Of a stretch of DNA of 64,000 nt, positions 34,228 through 44,440 are shown piece by piece; position 1 is the first letter of the stretch, and the number at the start of each line of letters is the position of its first letter. The translations under genes and the position numbers were made by a program. The notes below the pieces were generated by a model. It was not told the origin of the DNA. It ran no database searches and was given only the letters and a program-made list of their open reading frames with translations. The stretch is from Vicugna pacos (taxonomy: Eukaryota; Chordata; Mammalia; Artiodactyla; Camelidae): positions 8,990,001 to 9,054,000 of the forward strand of contig NC_132996.1 of the NCBI RefSeq assembly GCF_048564905.1, written 5' to 3'.

Positions 34228-35626
34228 TAGGCTTAACTGATTTCACCAAGGAGTAAGGGCAATTCAGTAGAGAAAAGATAGTATTTTCAATAAATGGTTC
34301 TGATACACATAAACATTCACATGCCAAAAAAAAAAAATCTAGGCAAAGACCTTAAAACCTTAACAAAAATTAACTTAAACATATCGTCAATATAAATGCA
34401 AAATGCAAAATTATAAAACGTTTGGAAGGTAAAATAGAAAATTTAGATTACCTTGACTTTGATGATGACTTTTTTGCTAAATCCATGAAAAATGACCAAG
34501 CTGAACAGTATTAAAATTAACTTGTGCTGGTAGAAAATATGTATGAAAGAAATCTGATAAAAAAATACTGTTACTCAAAACATACAAAAAAACTCATAAA
34601 TCTCAAAAATAAGAAAATAAATAGGCAATTAAAAAATGGGCTAACAATACGAACAGAGACAACACCAGGGACCATATAGAGATGGCAAATAAAAATATGA
34701 AAAGATGCTCAACATTTATATTATTAGGATATTACAAATGTAAACAACAGTAAGACACCACTACACATTGATTGGAATGGCTAAAATCCAAAACACTGAC
34801 AGCATCAAATGCTGTCAAGGAATTGGGAGCAACAGAACTCTCATTCATTACTTGTGGGAATGCAAAATGGTATAGCTGCTTTGGAAGGCAACTCGGCATA
34901 CTTACACAAGCAAACTTATTCTTCCCATGCAACCCAGGAATCATGTTCCTTGGTATTTATTTAGAAGAGTTAAAAACATATATATGTCCACACAAAATCC
35001 TACACACAGATTTTTATAGCAGATTCCTTCATAAAGGCCAAACTTGGAAGCAACTGAGATATTCTTCAATAGGTGAATGGATAAACAGTGTTACTGCCAT
35101 AAAATGGAATATTATTAAACAATGAAAAGAAATGAGCTCTCAAGGTAGCACAAAGACGTGAAGGAAACTGGAATCATACTATTAAGTGAAAGAAGCCAAT
35201 CTGAAAAGGCTGTTTGGATTCTGACTATATGACATTCTGGAAAAGGCGAACTCTAGACAGGTTAAAAAGATCAGTGATGGCCAGCAGCGTGAAGGGAGGG
35301 AGGGAGGGAGGGGTCGGCGGAGCACAGGAGAGTGTTAGGACAGTGATACTGTAATGATGGCTACATGTCATTTTACATTGTCAAACCCCGTAGAATGTGA
35401 TCCCTGATGTAAAGTATTAACTTTGGGAGGTAGAGGTGTGTCAATGTAGGTTCATCAATTGTAACAAATTCACCACACTGGCGTGGGATGTTGATGGTGG
35501 GAGAGGCTTTTGGGGAAGAAAGAATAAGTGGAAATTCTTTAAACTTTCCACCTATTTTTACTATGAACTTAAAGCTGCTCTAAAATATAAAATCTATTAA
35601 TTAAAAAACAATAAATTAATAAGCTT
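34228..35626 (+). mobile_element. L1 ORF2 C-terminal half and 3' UTR, sense
   Basis: The start matches the ORF2 segment around gcaattcagtagagaaaaga (AIQW-like), then ttcaataaatggttctg. Next come aaattataaaacgtttggaa, ataggcaattaaaaaatggg, and gaaaagatgctcaacattt. The 117-codon frame at 34772-35125 includes PGIMFLGIYLEELKTY and GEWINSVTAIKWN, the L1 C-terminal pattern (LLGIYPKDYK ... WIKKMW). The 3' UTR carries aaaggctgtttggattctga and acaaattcaccacactggc. A (GGGA)n patch lies at 35295-35312. The frame is broken elsewhere, so it is a dead L1M-class copy. Confidence 0.88.
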
Positions 35627-36390
35627 ATTTCTCCTTTCTGGATACAAGATGAAGGTTGAGCAGAATTGATTAGAAGGACCAAGAATGATGGCTTACCTAA
35701 CTAGTTTTCCTTGTCTCTTACCAACCTGAGTGGAGATACAATCTCACAGTTTTAGGCTTAGAAGGGTTCTGCACGTGGAAGTTATTTCCTTTTTAACGGA
35801 TTTCTATTTCTTCTGTTTCCAGTCTCCTTCCAAAACACTCTTTTCAATCCATTATCCTCAACCTCAGCTGCCCACCTAATGAGACATCACTCAACTCCTC
35901 ATGGAAATGTAAGTTAAGGACCATTCTATTAGTGTTTCCACCTTACAGATATCAGTAGCTCCAGGTTGGGGCTATTCAAATGAAACAAGTGAAAGTTGAC
36001 AGTCTGAACTTTTTTTTGCTAACTTCTAGGTGAGATTTGATTACTTAAAGAATAAGGAAGCTTGTGGATACAGGTTTGGTCATTGTATATTTTAAGGGAG
36101 GGCTGTTTTCCTCTGGACTCAAGGAAGCAAGGAAACTTTACTCCAGTAAATAAAATCATGTCTGATGGAAATGCAAACTATTATCTCATGAGTAAAGTCA
36201 ATTCTTCATATTAATGGCTTTTATCCTACTTTTGTTGAAAATAAATAACTGTGACAACATTGTAGTGAGCAATATCGGACTCTTGGAAAATGGTTACATT
36301 GCATTTGTTGAAGATGGCTCTGTCTTCAACACCTAGGGACAGGGAAACTACTCCAAATTAATTTTTTTTTCTTTTCCTTTTTGCAGTTAC
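35627..36390. other. Unassigned sequence
   Basis: No gene or named element. Text is moderately AT-rich without simple repeats beyond a T-run at 36361-36372. Confidence 0.45.
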
Positions 36391-36394
36391 TCTT

Positions 36395-36805
36395 AAAATT
36401 TGTATTATGTAAATTCAAATTTTAAGTAGAAAATTGTGCAGAAATATGCCATCACCCAGAATTGATCATTTTCAAGTTTTTACCTCATCTGATTTTCTTA
36501 TAAATCTTTTCTCATTTTTTTTTGTCTGAACCATTTTAAAGCAAATCCCAGACATCATGGTACATTACACTTACATATGTCAGTATGCATCACTAAAAAT
36601 ATGCATTTTCTTATATAGTTACAATGCTTATTACATCTAACAAAATTAATTTTAATGTCTTGATATCATCTAGTACTTAGTCTTATCAAATTTTCTTGAT
36701 TCTTTCATACTGTATTTTTACCCATTTGCTGGTTTGTGCAAATGAGGCTTCAAAACTGTCTTTGTATTACATTTAGTTATTATGTACCTGAAGTGTGTTT
36801 TTTTT
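36395..36805 (-). mobile_element. Ancient LINE-like 3' repeat, copy 1
   Basis: The plus-strand text includes accattttaaagcaaatccca, gacatcatggtacattac, and ttaattttaatgtcttga, a layout seen in old mammalian LINE (probably L1M) untranslated sequence read in antisense. Subfamily not assigned. The strand is inferred. Confidence 0.45.
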
Positions 36806-36814
36806 TTGTTTTGG

Positions 36815-37400
36815 GAATTTTTATTTTGATGTAAACTGAACACTTATGTGGAAAAGTTGCAAAATACTACCAGGAAATCCAACATATCCTTTAAACAGAG
36901 TTACCACATATTGATCAGATTTTGTATCATTTGATTTTATAATTCTTCTCCTATCTACCAGTCTACTGATCTGTCTATTCATCTATCCATCCATGAATCT
37001 GTGTGGATGTGTAGATCTACTCATCTATTCCTGAGTCATTTGAAGTTGTAAGTATTTTGCTTCCTTAAAATCTAAATATTTCAGTGTATAATTATTAAGA
37101 ACAAGGTCATTCTGTTCTATAACAACAATGTAGTTATCAACCTAAAAGAATTTCACTTTAACACAATACCATCATCAAGTCCACAATTCAGACTCAGTGT
37201 TGTCAATTTATTGATTTTTAATGTCACTTTAATTTTTTTCTAGTAGAGGGCCCAATTTAATAGCACACCACATACTGAGGTGCCATGCCAGTATACTCTT
37301 TTTGTATCTGTAACAATTCTTTATCTTACCTTTCTGTGTCTTGACATTGACTGTTCTGATGACTAGAGGTTAGTTATTTCATACAATGGCTCACAGTCTG
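36815..37400 (-). mobile_element. Ancient LINE-like 3' repeat, copy 2
   Basis: A second head-to-tail relative of the preceding copy: gttaccacatattgatcaga, cattcatctatccatccatg, tgagtcatttgaagttgtaa, and aatatttcagtgtataatt occur in the same relative order. It may be an independent insertion or an old duplication. Confidence 0.42.
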
Positions 37401-37431
37401 ATTCTTTCTGATGTTTTATTGTGATTAACTT

Positions 37432-37690
37432 CATTGACTGTATCAACTTACATTTCCACCAACAGTGTACAAGGGTTTTCCTTTCTCTCCATCTTCTCTA
37501 GGACTTGTTATCTTTACCTTTTGATGACATGCATTTGTATAAAAATATCACCTAAGTGATTATGCACTACATCAACAGGTACATAATATCAAGCATTTTA
37601 TTACTGGTTATCTTAAATTGGATTGCTTTGTTAACATGGTATCCACTCTTTGATTTACTATCACATTATTGTTTTTCATATATAATTAGT
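37432..37690 (-). mobile_element. L1 ORF2 fragment, antisense
   Basis: The text acatttccaccaacagtgta followed by caagggttttcctttctctc is the antisense of the L1 ORF2 CWWECKLVQ region. Similarity fades towards 37690. Confidence 0.65.
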
Positions 37691-38055
37691 GAACAGTACC
37701 TGGTAAGACATTGAAGACAATGTAAGTTTGAGCATACGGTGATGTTTCTTCAACATATCCTTTCTTAGGAAGTCTTCTGTAATCTAAAGCAACCACTACC
37801 TCCCTTCTGCTTCTTTTGTCTGCCACTGACTTGCAGAAATCGAGCCAGTGATTTGTAGGATATCCCACCTTCTGAAATTGACAGCTTCCATCTTTATGAC
37901 ACGAGTTTCTTTAGCCTCTGCAATTCCTATACATGTCAGAGGCATAATTAGATTTAGATCTAAAACTTCTGCAAAAGTACTTCCATATATAGTGCTGTAT
38001 AATTCATATTTTATGATATCAAAACATTCACAGGACCTGCTTTCTTACTCAGTTT
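37691..38055. other. Unassigned spacer between L1 pieces
   Basis: A 60-codon antisense frame (37686-37868) and a 77-codon sense frame (37848-38081) overlap only at their ends. Neither resembles a protein I know. No splice signals are compelling. Confidence 0.4.
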
Positions 38056-38057
38056 TT

Positions 38058-39575
38058 CCAGTTTTACTGAGATATAATTGATAAATATTATGTAAGTTTA
38101 AGGTGTACAACATTGTGATTTTATGTATGTATACACTGCAAAATAATTACCACAATAAGTTAACACACCTATCACCCACATAGTTATAATTTTTTTTTAC
38201 TTCTATTGCTGAGAATTTTTAAAAATCTACTCTCAGTATTTTTAAAATATACAAGACAGTATAGTTAACTATAGTCTCTATGCTGTAATTTATATCCCCA
38301 GAATTTACTTATTTTATAACTGGAAGCTTGTATATTTTGACCACCTTTATCCATTTCCCATACCTCCTACCCACTGTCCCCACAGCCAATCAAGATATTT
38401 TTGTGTGTGTGTGTGTTTTTGGTGTTTTTTTTTTTCTTTTTGTTTTTTTAGATTCCATATATAAGAGAGATCGTGCAGTATTTGTCTTTCTTCATTGGAC
38501 TTACTACACTTAGCATAATGCCTTCAAGGTTCATCTATGTTGTCACAAAGGCATGATTTTCTACTTTTTTATGGTTGAATTTTATATATATATATATATA
38601 TATAAATGTTCCATCTATAAAGTATATACATGCAAATTGTGCGCATGTATAGATAATAGATAGATAGGCAGATAGATAGATAGATGGATGATAGAGACAT
38701 CTGTACCTCATTTATTTATCCATTCATCCATGGATGGGCATTTAGGATGTTTCCATGTCTTAACTATTGTAAATAATGCGACAAACACAGAGGTATAGTA
38801 TCTCTCTGAGGTAGTAATTTCATTTTCTTTGGATATGTACTCAGAAGTAGAATTGCAAGATCATATAGCTCTTCCATTTTTAATTTTTAGAGAAATTTTT
38901 ACACTGTTTTTACAATATCACTACCAGCTTACATTCCTACCAATGGGTTACAGGGTTTCCTATTCTTCACATCCTTGATAAAACTTGTAATTTTACCTTT
39001 CCAGTAATAGTCAGTCTAAAAGGTGTGAGGTATCTCACTATAGGTTTAATTTGCATTTCCCTGATGATGAGTGATGTTTACACCTTTGTGTACCTGTTGG
39101 CCATGTGAATATCTTTGGAGAAACGTCTATATAGGTCCACTGCCCATTTTTAAAAATTGGGTTATTTGTACTTTTCCTATTGAGTTGTATAGTTCATTAT
39201 ATATTCTGAATGTTAGTCTTTTATCAGATAAGTGATTGAAAAGATTTTCTTCCATTCCATAGATTGCCTTTTCATTTTGTTGATCGTTTCTCTTGCTGTG
39301 CAGAAGCTTTTTAGTTTGATATAGTTCCACTTTCTATGTTTGCCTTTGTTGCCTGTGCTGTGCGTGTCACATCCATAGAACTATCACCAAGACCAAGGCA
39401 AAGGAGCTTTTTCCCTCTGTTTTCATCTTGGAATTTTATGGTTTCAGGTCTTACATGGAAATCTTTAATCCATTTTCAGTTAATTTTTGCGAGTGGTCTA
39501 ACATAGGGGTCCAGTTTCACTCCTTTGCATATGAACACTGCATTTTCCCAACACTATTTGTACTATAATTCAGTT
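38058..39575 (-). mobile_element. L1 3' half (L1MA-like), antisense
   Basis: From the 3' end inward the plus strand shows gagatataattgataaatat, acagtatagttaactatag, aatgccttcaaggttcatc, and tccatggatgggcatttag. Then follow attcctaccaatgggttac, ggtgtgaggtatctcacta, and gttcattatatattctgaat. About 1.5 kb are present, covering the ORF2 C-terminal part and the 3' UTR. The 67-codon antisense frame at 39127-39330 (KRLTFRIYNELYNSIGK) is its ORF2 relic. Internal microsatellites at 38582-38604 and 38650-38690 postdate the insertion. Confidence 0.87.
38582..38690. repeat. (TA)n and (GATA)n microsatellites within L1
   Basis: A (TA)n run of about 11 units at 38582-38604 and a (GATA)-rich run at 38650-38690 interrupt the L1 text. 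Both lie where the L1 itself has only short AT-rich text, so they are local expansions. Confidence 0.88.
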
Positions 39576-39727
39576 GAAATTTGCTCTATTTAGCTATAAA
39601 ATTTAGAGATGATTAGCGTAAATTGAAGAAGGTGTAAGTGGATCTCTTTCATGATTGATTCATTTGGAAGAAAAGGGTTGGGATAGAAAGGTCACCACTT
39701 TCAAACGATCTAGGGTACTGCTGCTGA

Positions 39728-39905
39728 TAGAATTTTTGGCAATGATAGAAATGTTCTCCAGCCATGTTGTCCAGTGTCATAGTCACTAGCCATATTAAGC
39801 CACTGAAGTACAGCTAATGTGACTATGGAACTCAAATTTTAAATTTATTTATTTTTAATTAATTTCAACAGGCACATACTGGCTAGTGCACATGTAGGGA
39901 ATGAA
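39728..39905. mobile_element. Non-autonomous DNA transposon relic (hAT/MER58-like)
   Basis: The order gccatgttgtccagtgtcat, agtcactagccatattaagc, gaactcaaattttaaattta, and acatactggctagtgcac matches the common mammalian repeat built on 'ctgtccaat ... actagccacatgtggct ... ggctagtg'. It has no coding capacity. The exact family name is uncertain. Confidence 0.6.
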
Positions 39906-41784
39906 AAAAACCTGAATAATAGCTGCCTAAAACTTTGTGGTGGTTTACAGAATTTTATTTATCAAGTGATAGTTTACATAAAATAATTTTGCACTGGAGT
40001 GTGGGACTCTTTTGTAACTCAGCTACCATAGATCCCTGTGCAGTGTTTTATTTTTATAAAAAATAAATTTTAATTATCTTAAACCTTTAAATATAAATCT
40101 GTCCTTTGGACTAATCACTAAAGATTATGATTATTTCAGTTTTGTCATTAAAGAATGTGATGCTGATCTTCATAGAGGATTTTGTGTGAATTCTGATTCC
40201 CTTTTTCTTTTATAAGATACTTCTTTATGGGACCCTTCCATTCCTCCGCCGTATACTTTCCCCTCTCCTTGGCTGTTCAGAATTCACACCAATATAATTT
40301 GCATTTCTCTCAGGTTATAGCCATTCTTTAAATGTGTGAGGAGGAAGTGGTAAGAAAAACAACAGCTTTCATTATTCATTTGCATTCCTTATATAAGAAA
40401 TAGTGCAATGAGTGGCTGAATGTCTTTGTTGACATAATTTGAAAATGTACTTAATTCTTCACATGAGATCAGATTCTAAAAGGTAAAATGACTCACTTCC
40501 AATTATGCAACAAAATTCATCAAGGCCCAAGAACATACTGCATCTGCCAATGTCTGATCTATTGTTCCTTTTCTACTCTATCAAAATGATGAACTTCTAA
40601 TCATTCAACTACACTTGAGAAAAAGAAAGAAGAGAGAAAATTAGGTTTTTGCTTCTTTTTATTCATCATGATTTTTTCCAGATATTCTTGGATGAAAAAT
40701 TCTACGCTCATAACATTGGATACAATTTTTTGTGACTGTGTCACCTGATGTAGCAGCTGTTTCCAGGAACCCAAACTGAAAACACACACAGTTGAGACGG
40801 GAAGTACTCATCAATTTAAGAAATGGGAGAAATTATTTCCCAACCTCAACGCATATGAAAATTTCAGTTCCCCCTTCTACTCTCTTTCTTCGCAGAGTAT
40901 CTGTAAACACTACAGGTAGCAGGCTCTGACACAAAGGAGGTTGATTTCTAGCCTCCTCTGCGATTCTTACTTCTGTTTCTAAGCCTCAACTAGAAAACTC
41001 TCATTTGCCCGCTTTCTGATATTGTCAATTTTTTAACTAAGCGCCAGATTTCTCGTAATAGGCCTGTAGATGTACTTACGGACATGAGTTCTGCATTGCC
41101 CGTAACATTACTCATATCACGAAGGAGATGCCAAGTAAAGCTGACCGGTAAACGCTGCTAATAATCAGCATTTGCTTTTTCCCCCCTTTGGCTCCCCCTT
41201 TGTTTCTGTTGCTTCCTTGGTGCCCACTGCCAGGATGTGGCTCCCAGGCTCCTGGAGGTCTTTGAGGCCTCACAAGAAATCTGATCTTCTGAGTAACTCA
41301 GTCTTCCTGCTTCCCTCCACGGATGTCGCCATTGCCGCAGGCTACTCTTGCTTTTGGTGGACAACCAGTTTAAAGCAAAAGAATGAGTCATGGAAGTCTT
41401 GGAATTCGGATGCTATTTCCTGTACATTTTATGGTAACGTCACAGTGGCTAACGCAACGGGAAACTCTGTGCTTCCTGGAACATACAGTGCTCAAAAATT
41501 CAATTCAGAAAGCTGCCTTCGAGGTTTCTACATGACTGAATCATTTTTACAGTCCTCTGGATGAGAGATACCTGGCCGGAAGTTCTGACGTATCACCAAA
41601 ACATTGTCATAGCATTCATGTTTCATTACTGCTCCTTCTGTGTATTAGACAACCTCTAAACAGTCAGGATGGAGCCACACTGCTCACTCTGGTGGAAGGG
41701 CAGAAAATACATGAACAGAGACAGGTCAGACTTTTCACATTAAAAACTGATCTCACACACAGCCCCAAAACATCTAAAAATTGT
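39906..41784. other. Unassigned sequence with one GC-richer patch
   Basis: A 130-codon sense frame at 41172-41564, overlapped by a 77-codon antisense frame, lies in a somewhat GC-richer patch. I see no signal peptide, domain or homologue. The sequence gtaacgtcac at 41434 is a CRE-like core. I treat the frame as chance unless conservation is shown. Confidence 0.35.
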
Positions 41785-42235
41785 CCTTTACTATTTCCTT
41801 TATCCTAAAATTTACAGCCAATCCACTAAAAAATTTGTTGGCATAATCTTTGAAATATTATTGAAATTGGTCAACTCATTGCTCAATAATTCTACTAAAC
41901 CACTTTTTAGTTTATTACCATTATCTTTTGTCTTCCTTATTTTAATAGCCTCCTAGCCAGCTTTTTGCCCCACTCTCATTCCCTTTCTCCAACCCTGGGA
42001 TTATTTTCTATAAAAGTAGAAAGAGTGATCCAAATTTTCAACAGCTTCTCATTTCTTTCAAAATAAGAACTGACGTTTATATCATGACCTATAAGATCCT
42101 AAATGATCTGACACTCAGCTCACTCTCTGGTCTCATTCCTTCTCTTTCTGATTCAGCAACATTGCAATGTAGGTCTTGGTTCACGCCACAGGAAATTTCA
42201 AACCTGGGTGTCCCTTCCGAGTTACCCGAAATTGA
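41785..42235 (+). mobile_element. L2 fragment, sense
   Basis: Landmarks in order are ttacagccaatccactaaaa, tttaatagcctcctagccag, agaaagagtgatccaaattt, catgacctataagatcctaa, atgatctgacactcagctc. They follow the L2 text 'aatagcctcctaactggtc ... cagagtgatc ... gcctacaaggccctgcatgatctgg'. Opposed short frames here are shadows. Confidence 0.75.
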
Positions 42236-44300
42236 AGAAAGGACCTGGAATTTTGTCCTCACATGTTGTTCTATCATTAGGTGTGGTCTGCCCTAGCGAA
42301 GGAGGCATGTCCTCTGGTGAACCTGGGCCAATCCCGGGAAGAGATTCAGCTGTGAAGCACAGGCCAACAATACTTCTCTCAGCTGGGAGAATGAATCCTT
42401 CAACACCGAAGTGGGGGACGATCTAGGAAGCATAATATAGCAGCCGCTAGAGTTGCCATCTAAGCCAGTACGTGCACTTGCTTTGCATAGTAAGTTGACT
42501 TTATCTTACAAAGGCTGCCCAAGATCTAGTTTGCCTCTTTCCCTGGGCACACATACAAGGGGAATGTTAGTTAAACTGAGTCCAGGTTTCATCCCTTTAG
42601 TTCATCTTGTGGCCGAAATGGATACACACCATTTCTCCCTTTTACTACTGCCTCTTTCTACATCCCCCTCCACCGCAGCAAGTATCTCTGGCGATCCACC
42701 TGAACCGAGCGAAGGGTTGACTGTTACATGCACATGCTGATATGCCAGCCAGGGTCCACTTAGGAAGCGTGGACTGTAGATCGCAGGAGCACTGCCAGCA
42801 GACATCTTTTAGTTGTCACATATGCAGAAAACCATCTTGCTTAAAAGCATGCCTTTCCCAGGCTGGTCCTCACTGAATGACTTTGCAGTATGAAGGTGCA
42901 GCCATTCTAATCTAACATGTGAGAACTCTCATTGTCCACTTTCGGTCACAAGCCCCGTGGGACACCAGCTGAGACTTATGTATTGCAACTTGGCTCCTCC
43001 TGGTGCTAAATATTGCTTTCTTCACTTTTCTTCCACGAGCGTTGATCTCAAGAACAACACCTAGTAACACCACCCACCATCTACACCCTCAGTCCCATCT
43101 CAGGACCTGCTTCGGAGAGAACCTCGTCTGGAACCTTGTCTGGAAACTTCCAGAGTTGTGGGCAGGGTGTTAAACTCTGGGTCAAGGGAGGGTCCAACCA
43201 CATCAACACATTTCCCCGATGTTTTCCCTGTTTCCTCTCTTGTCTCCTGCCTCCGCTCCTGAAGTATAGGGTTCATGTGGGCCAGCGCAGCACCTTGTCT
43301 ATGGTAGGTACTCAGTGACTATTAAGTGAATTATGTATATGCCACATGAATACGTCTCTGGAAAGATGGATTCCCATCATTAATGTGACATTTTAAGATG
43401 TTTAATGAGAAAAAAAAAAAAAAAGAACTCCAATAAGGCGTAGTAGACTCTCCCCCGAGACGACCTGAGCTTGGTTCACTGTTGTGACTTTTTCTCTGAC
43501 TCACTTGTCCTGTTGCTGCAATTGTGAAGCTGGTGTGCTCCGGGAAGGTCGCAAGGGGGAAGGTATCGTTCAGACGGAGGTCGTGTTATTTCAGCATTAG
43601 ATGTGGTTCACGAGACTAAAAGCTTCTTTGTTTGACACTTGGGCCCTATTCTAACTAGTTCTGTCATTTTAAGCCGAATGTTTCCCTAATCTACTTATTT
43701 TTCAGTCTTCGTAACACAATAACCTGTGTGGGTTGAAACAAAATGATTTTTATTCATTTTACACGATTAGCATATTTTTTTATCTTAGAAGAAACGTTAG
43801 GGGACATTATGAAACTTTTTTTCCAACCACAAAACAGATGTAACAATAGCTGGCACTACCTACAGAGGAATGATAATTAAATCAAAGAGTAATAAATATC
43901 TGACGAATTTTTATATTAAAAGGGTAGAAGCATTTTTATGAGCATGCAAACTTTTCTCTTTTAAAGTTTAAAAGTGTTTATATGTCCAGTGACTCATAAC
44001 TTACATCTTCTAATTAGAGACAAATGTAATCCGTTTTGAGGAAAAGAAACATCATTAAACGTCAGCCTTATTTTAACAAAAATGGATACTCATTTCTAAC
44101 GTTGCCACCCAGATCCATGTATTTTCTGATTGTTAAAAAAAACAAGCTATCAGCAAAGTGATAAGAACAGTTTAGATGGCTATTGGCATTCACCTTGCTA
44201 GGAGTTTTCGAAAGCCTGAATCGACAAGTATTGACAACTGTGTAACCGGGACTGGTCAGTCTGCCTAGGAGTTAGAGATACATTAATTTAATTGTTAATC
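42236..44300. other. Unassigned, moderately GC-rich sequence
   Basis: Several frames of 60-95 codons occur on both strands but none shows a protein signature. An A-run of 15 bases lies at 43410-43425. I see no repeat I can name. Confidence 0.4.
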
Positions 44301-44307
44301 TTGTAGA

Positions 44308-44440
44308 TAGTAAAGAGTGGCAGGTTGTTAAGAAAATGATTTTGGAATCAGGACTGGGATATTGGCGTCATACCCTGGGCACTTAAGAAATATGAATCTT
44401 GGTCAAGTTATTTAACCTCCCCTGACAGGTTGCTAGGTGT
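44308..44440 (+). repeat. MIR fragment, sense
   Basis: The text ttttggaatcaggactggga, then tatgaatcttggtcaagtta and tttaacctcccctgacagg matches the MIR order 'ggagtcagactgcctggg ... gggcaagttacttaacctct'. Confidence 0.7.

Noticed and set aside
34772-35125. 117-codon sense frame as a host gene
   Set aside because: Its residues match the L1 ORF2 C-terminal pattern and it lies inside a recognisable L1.
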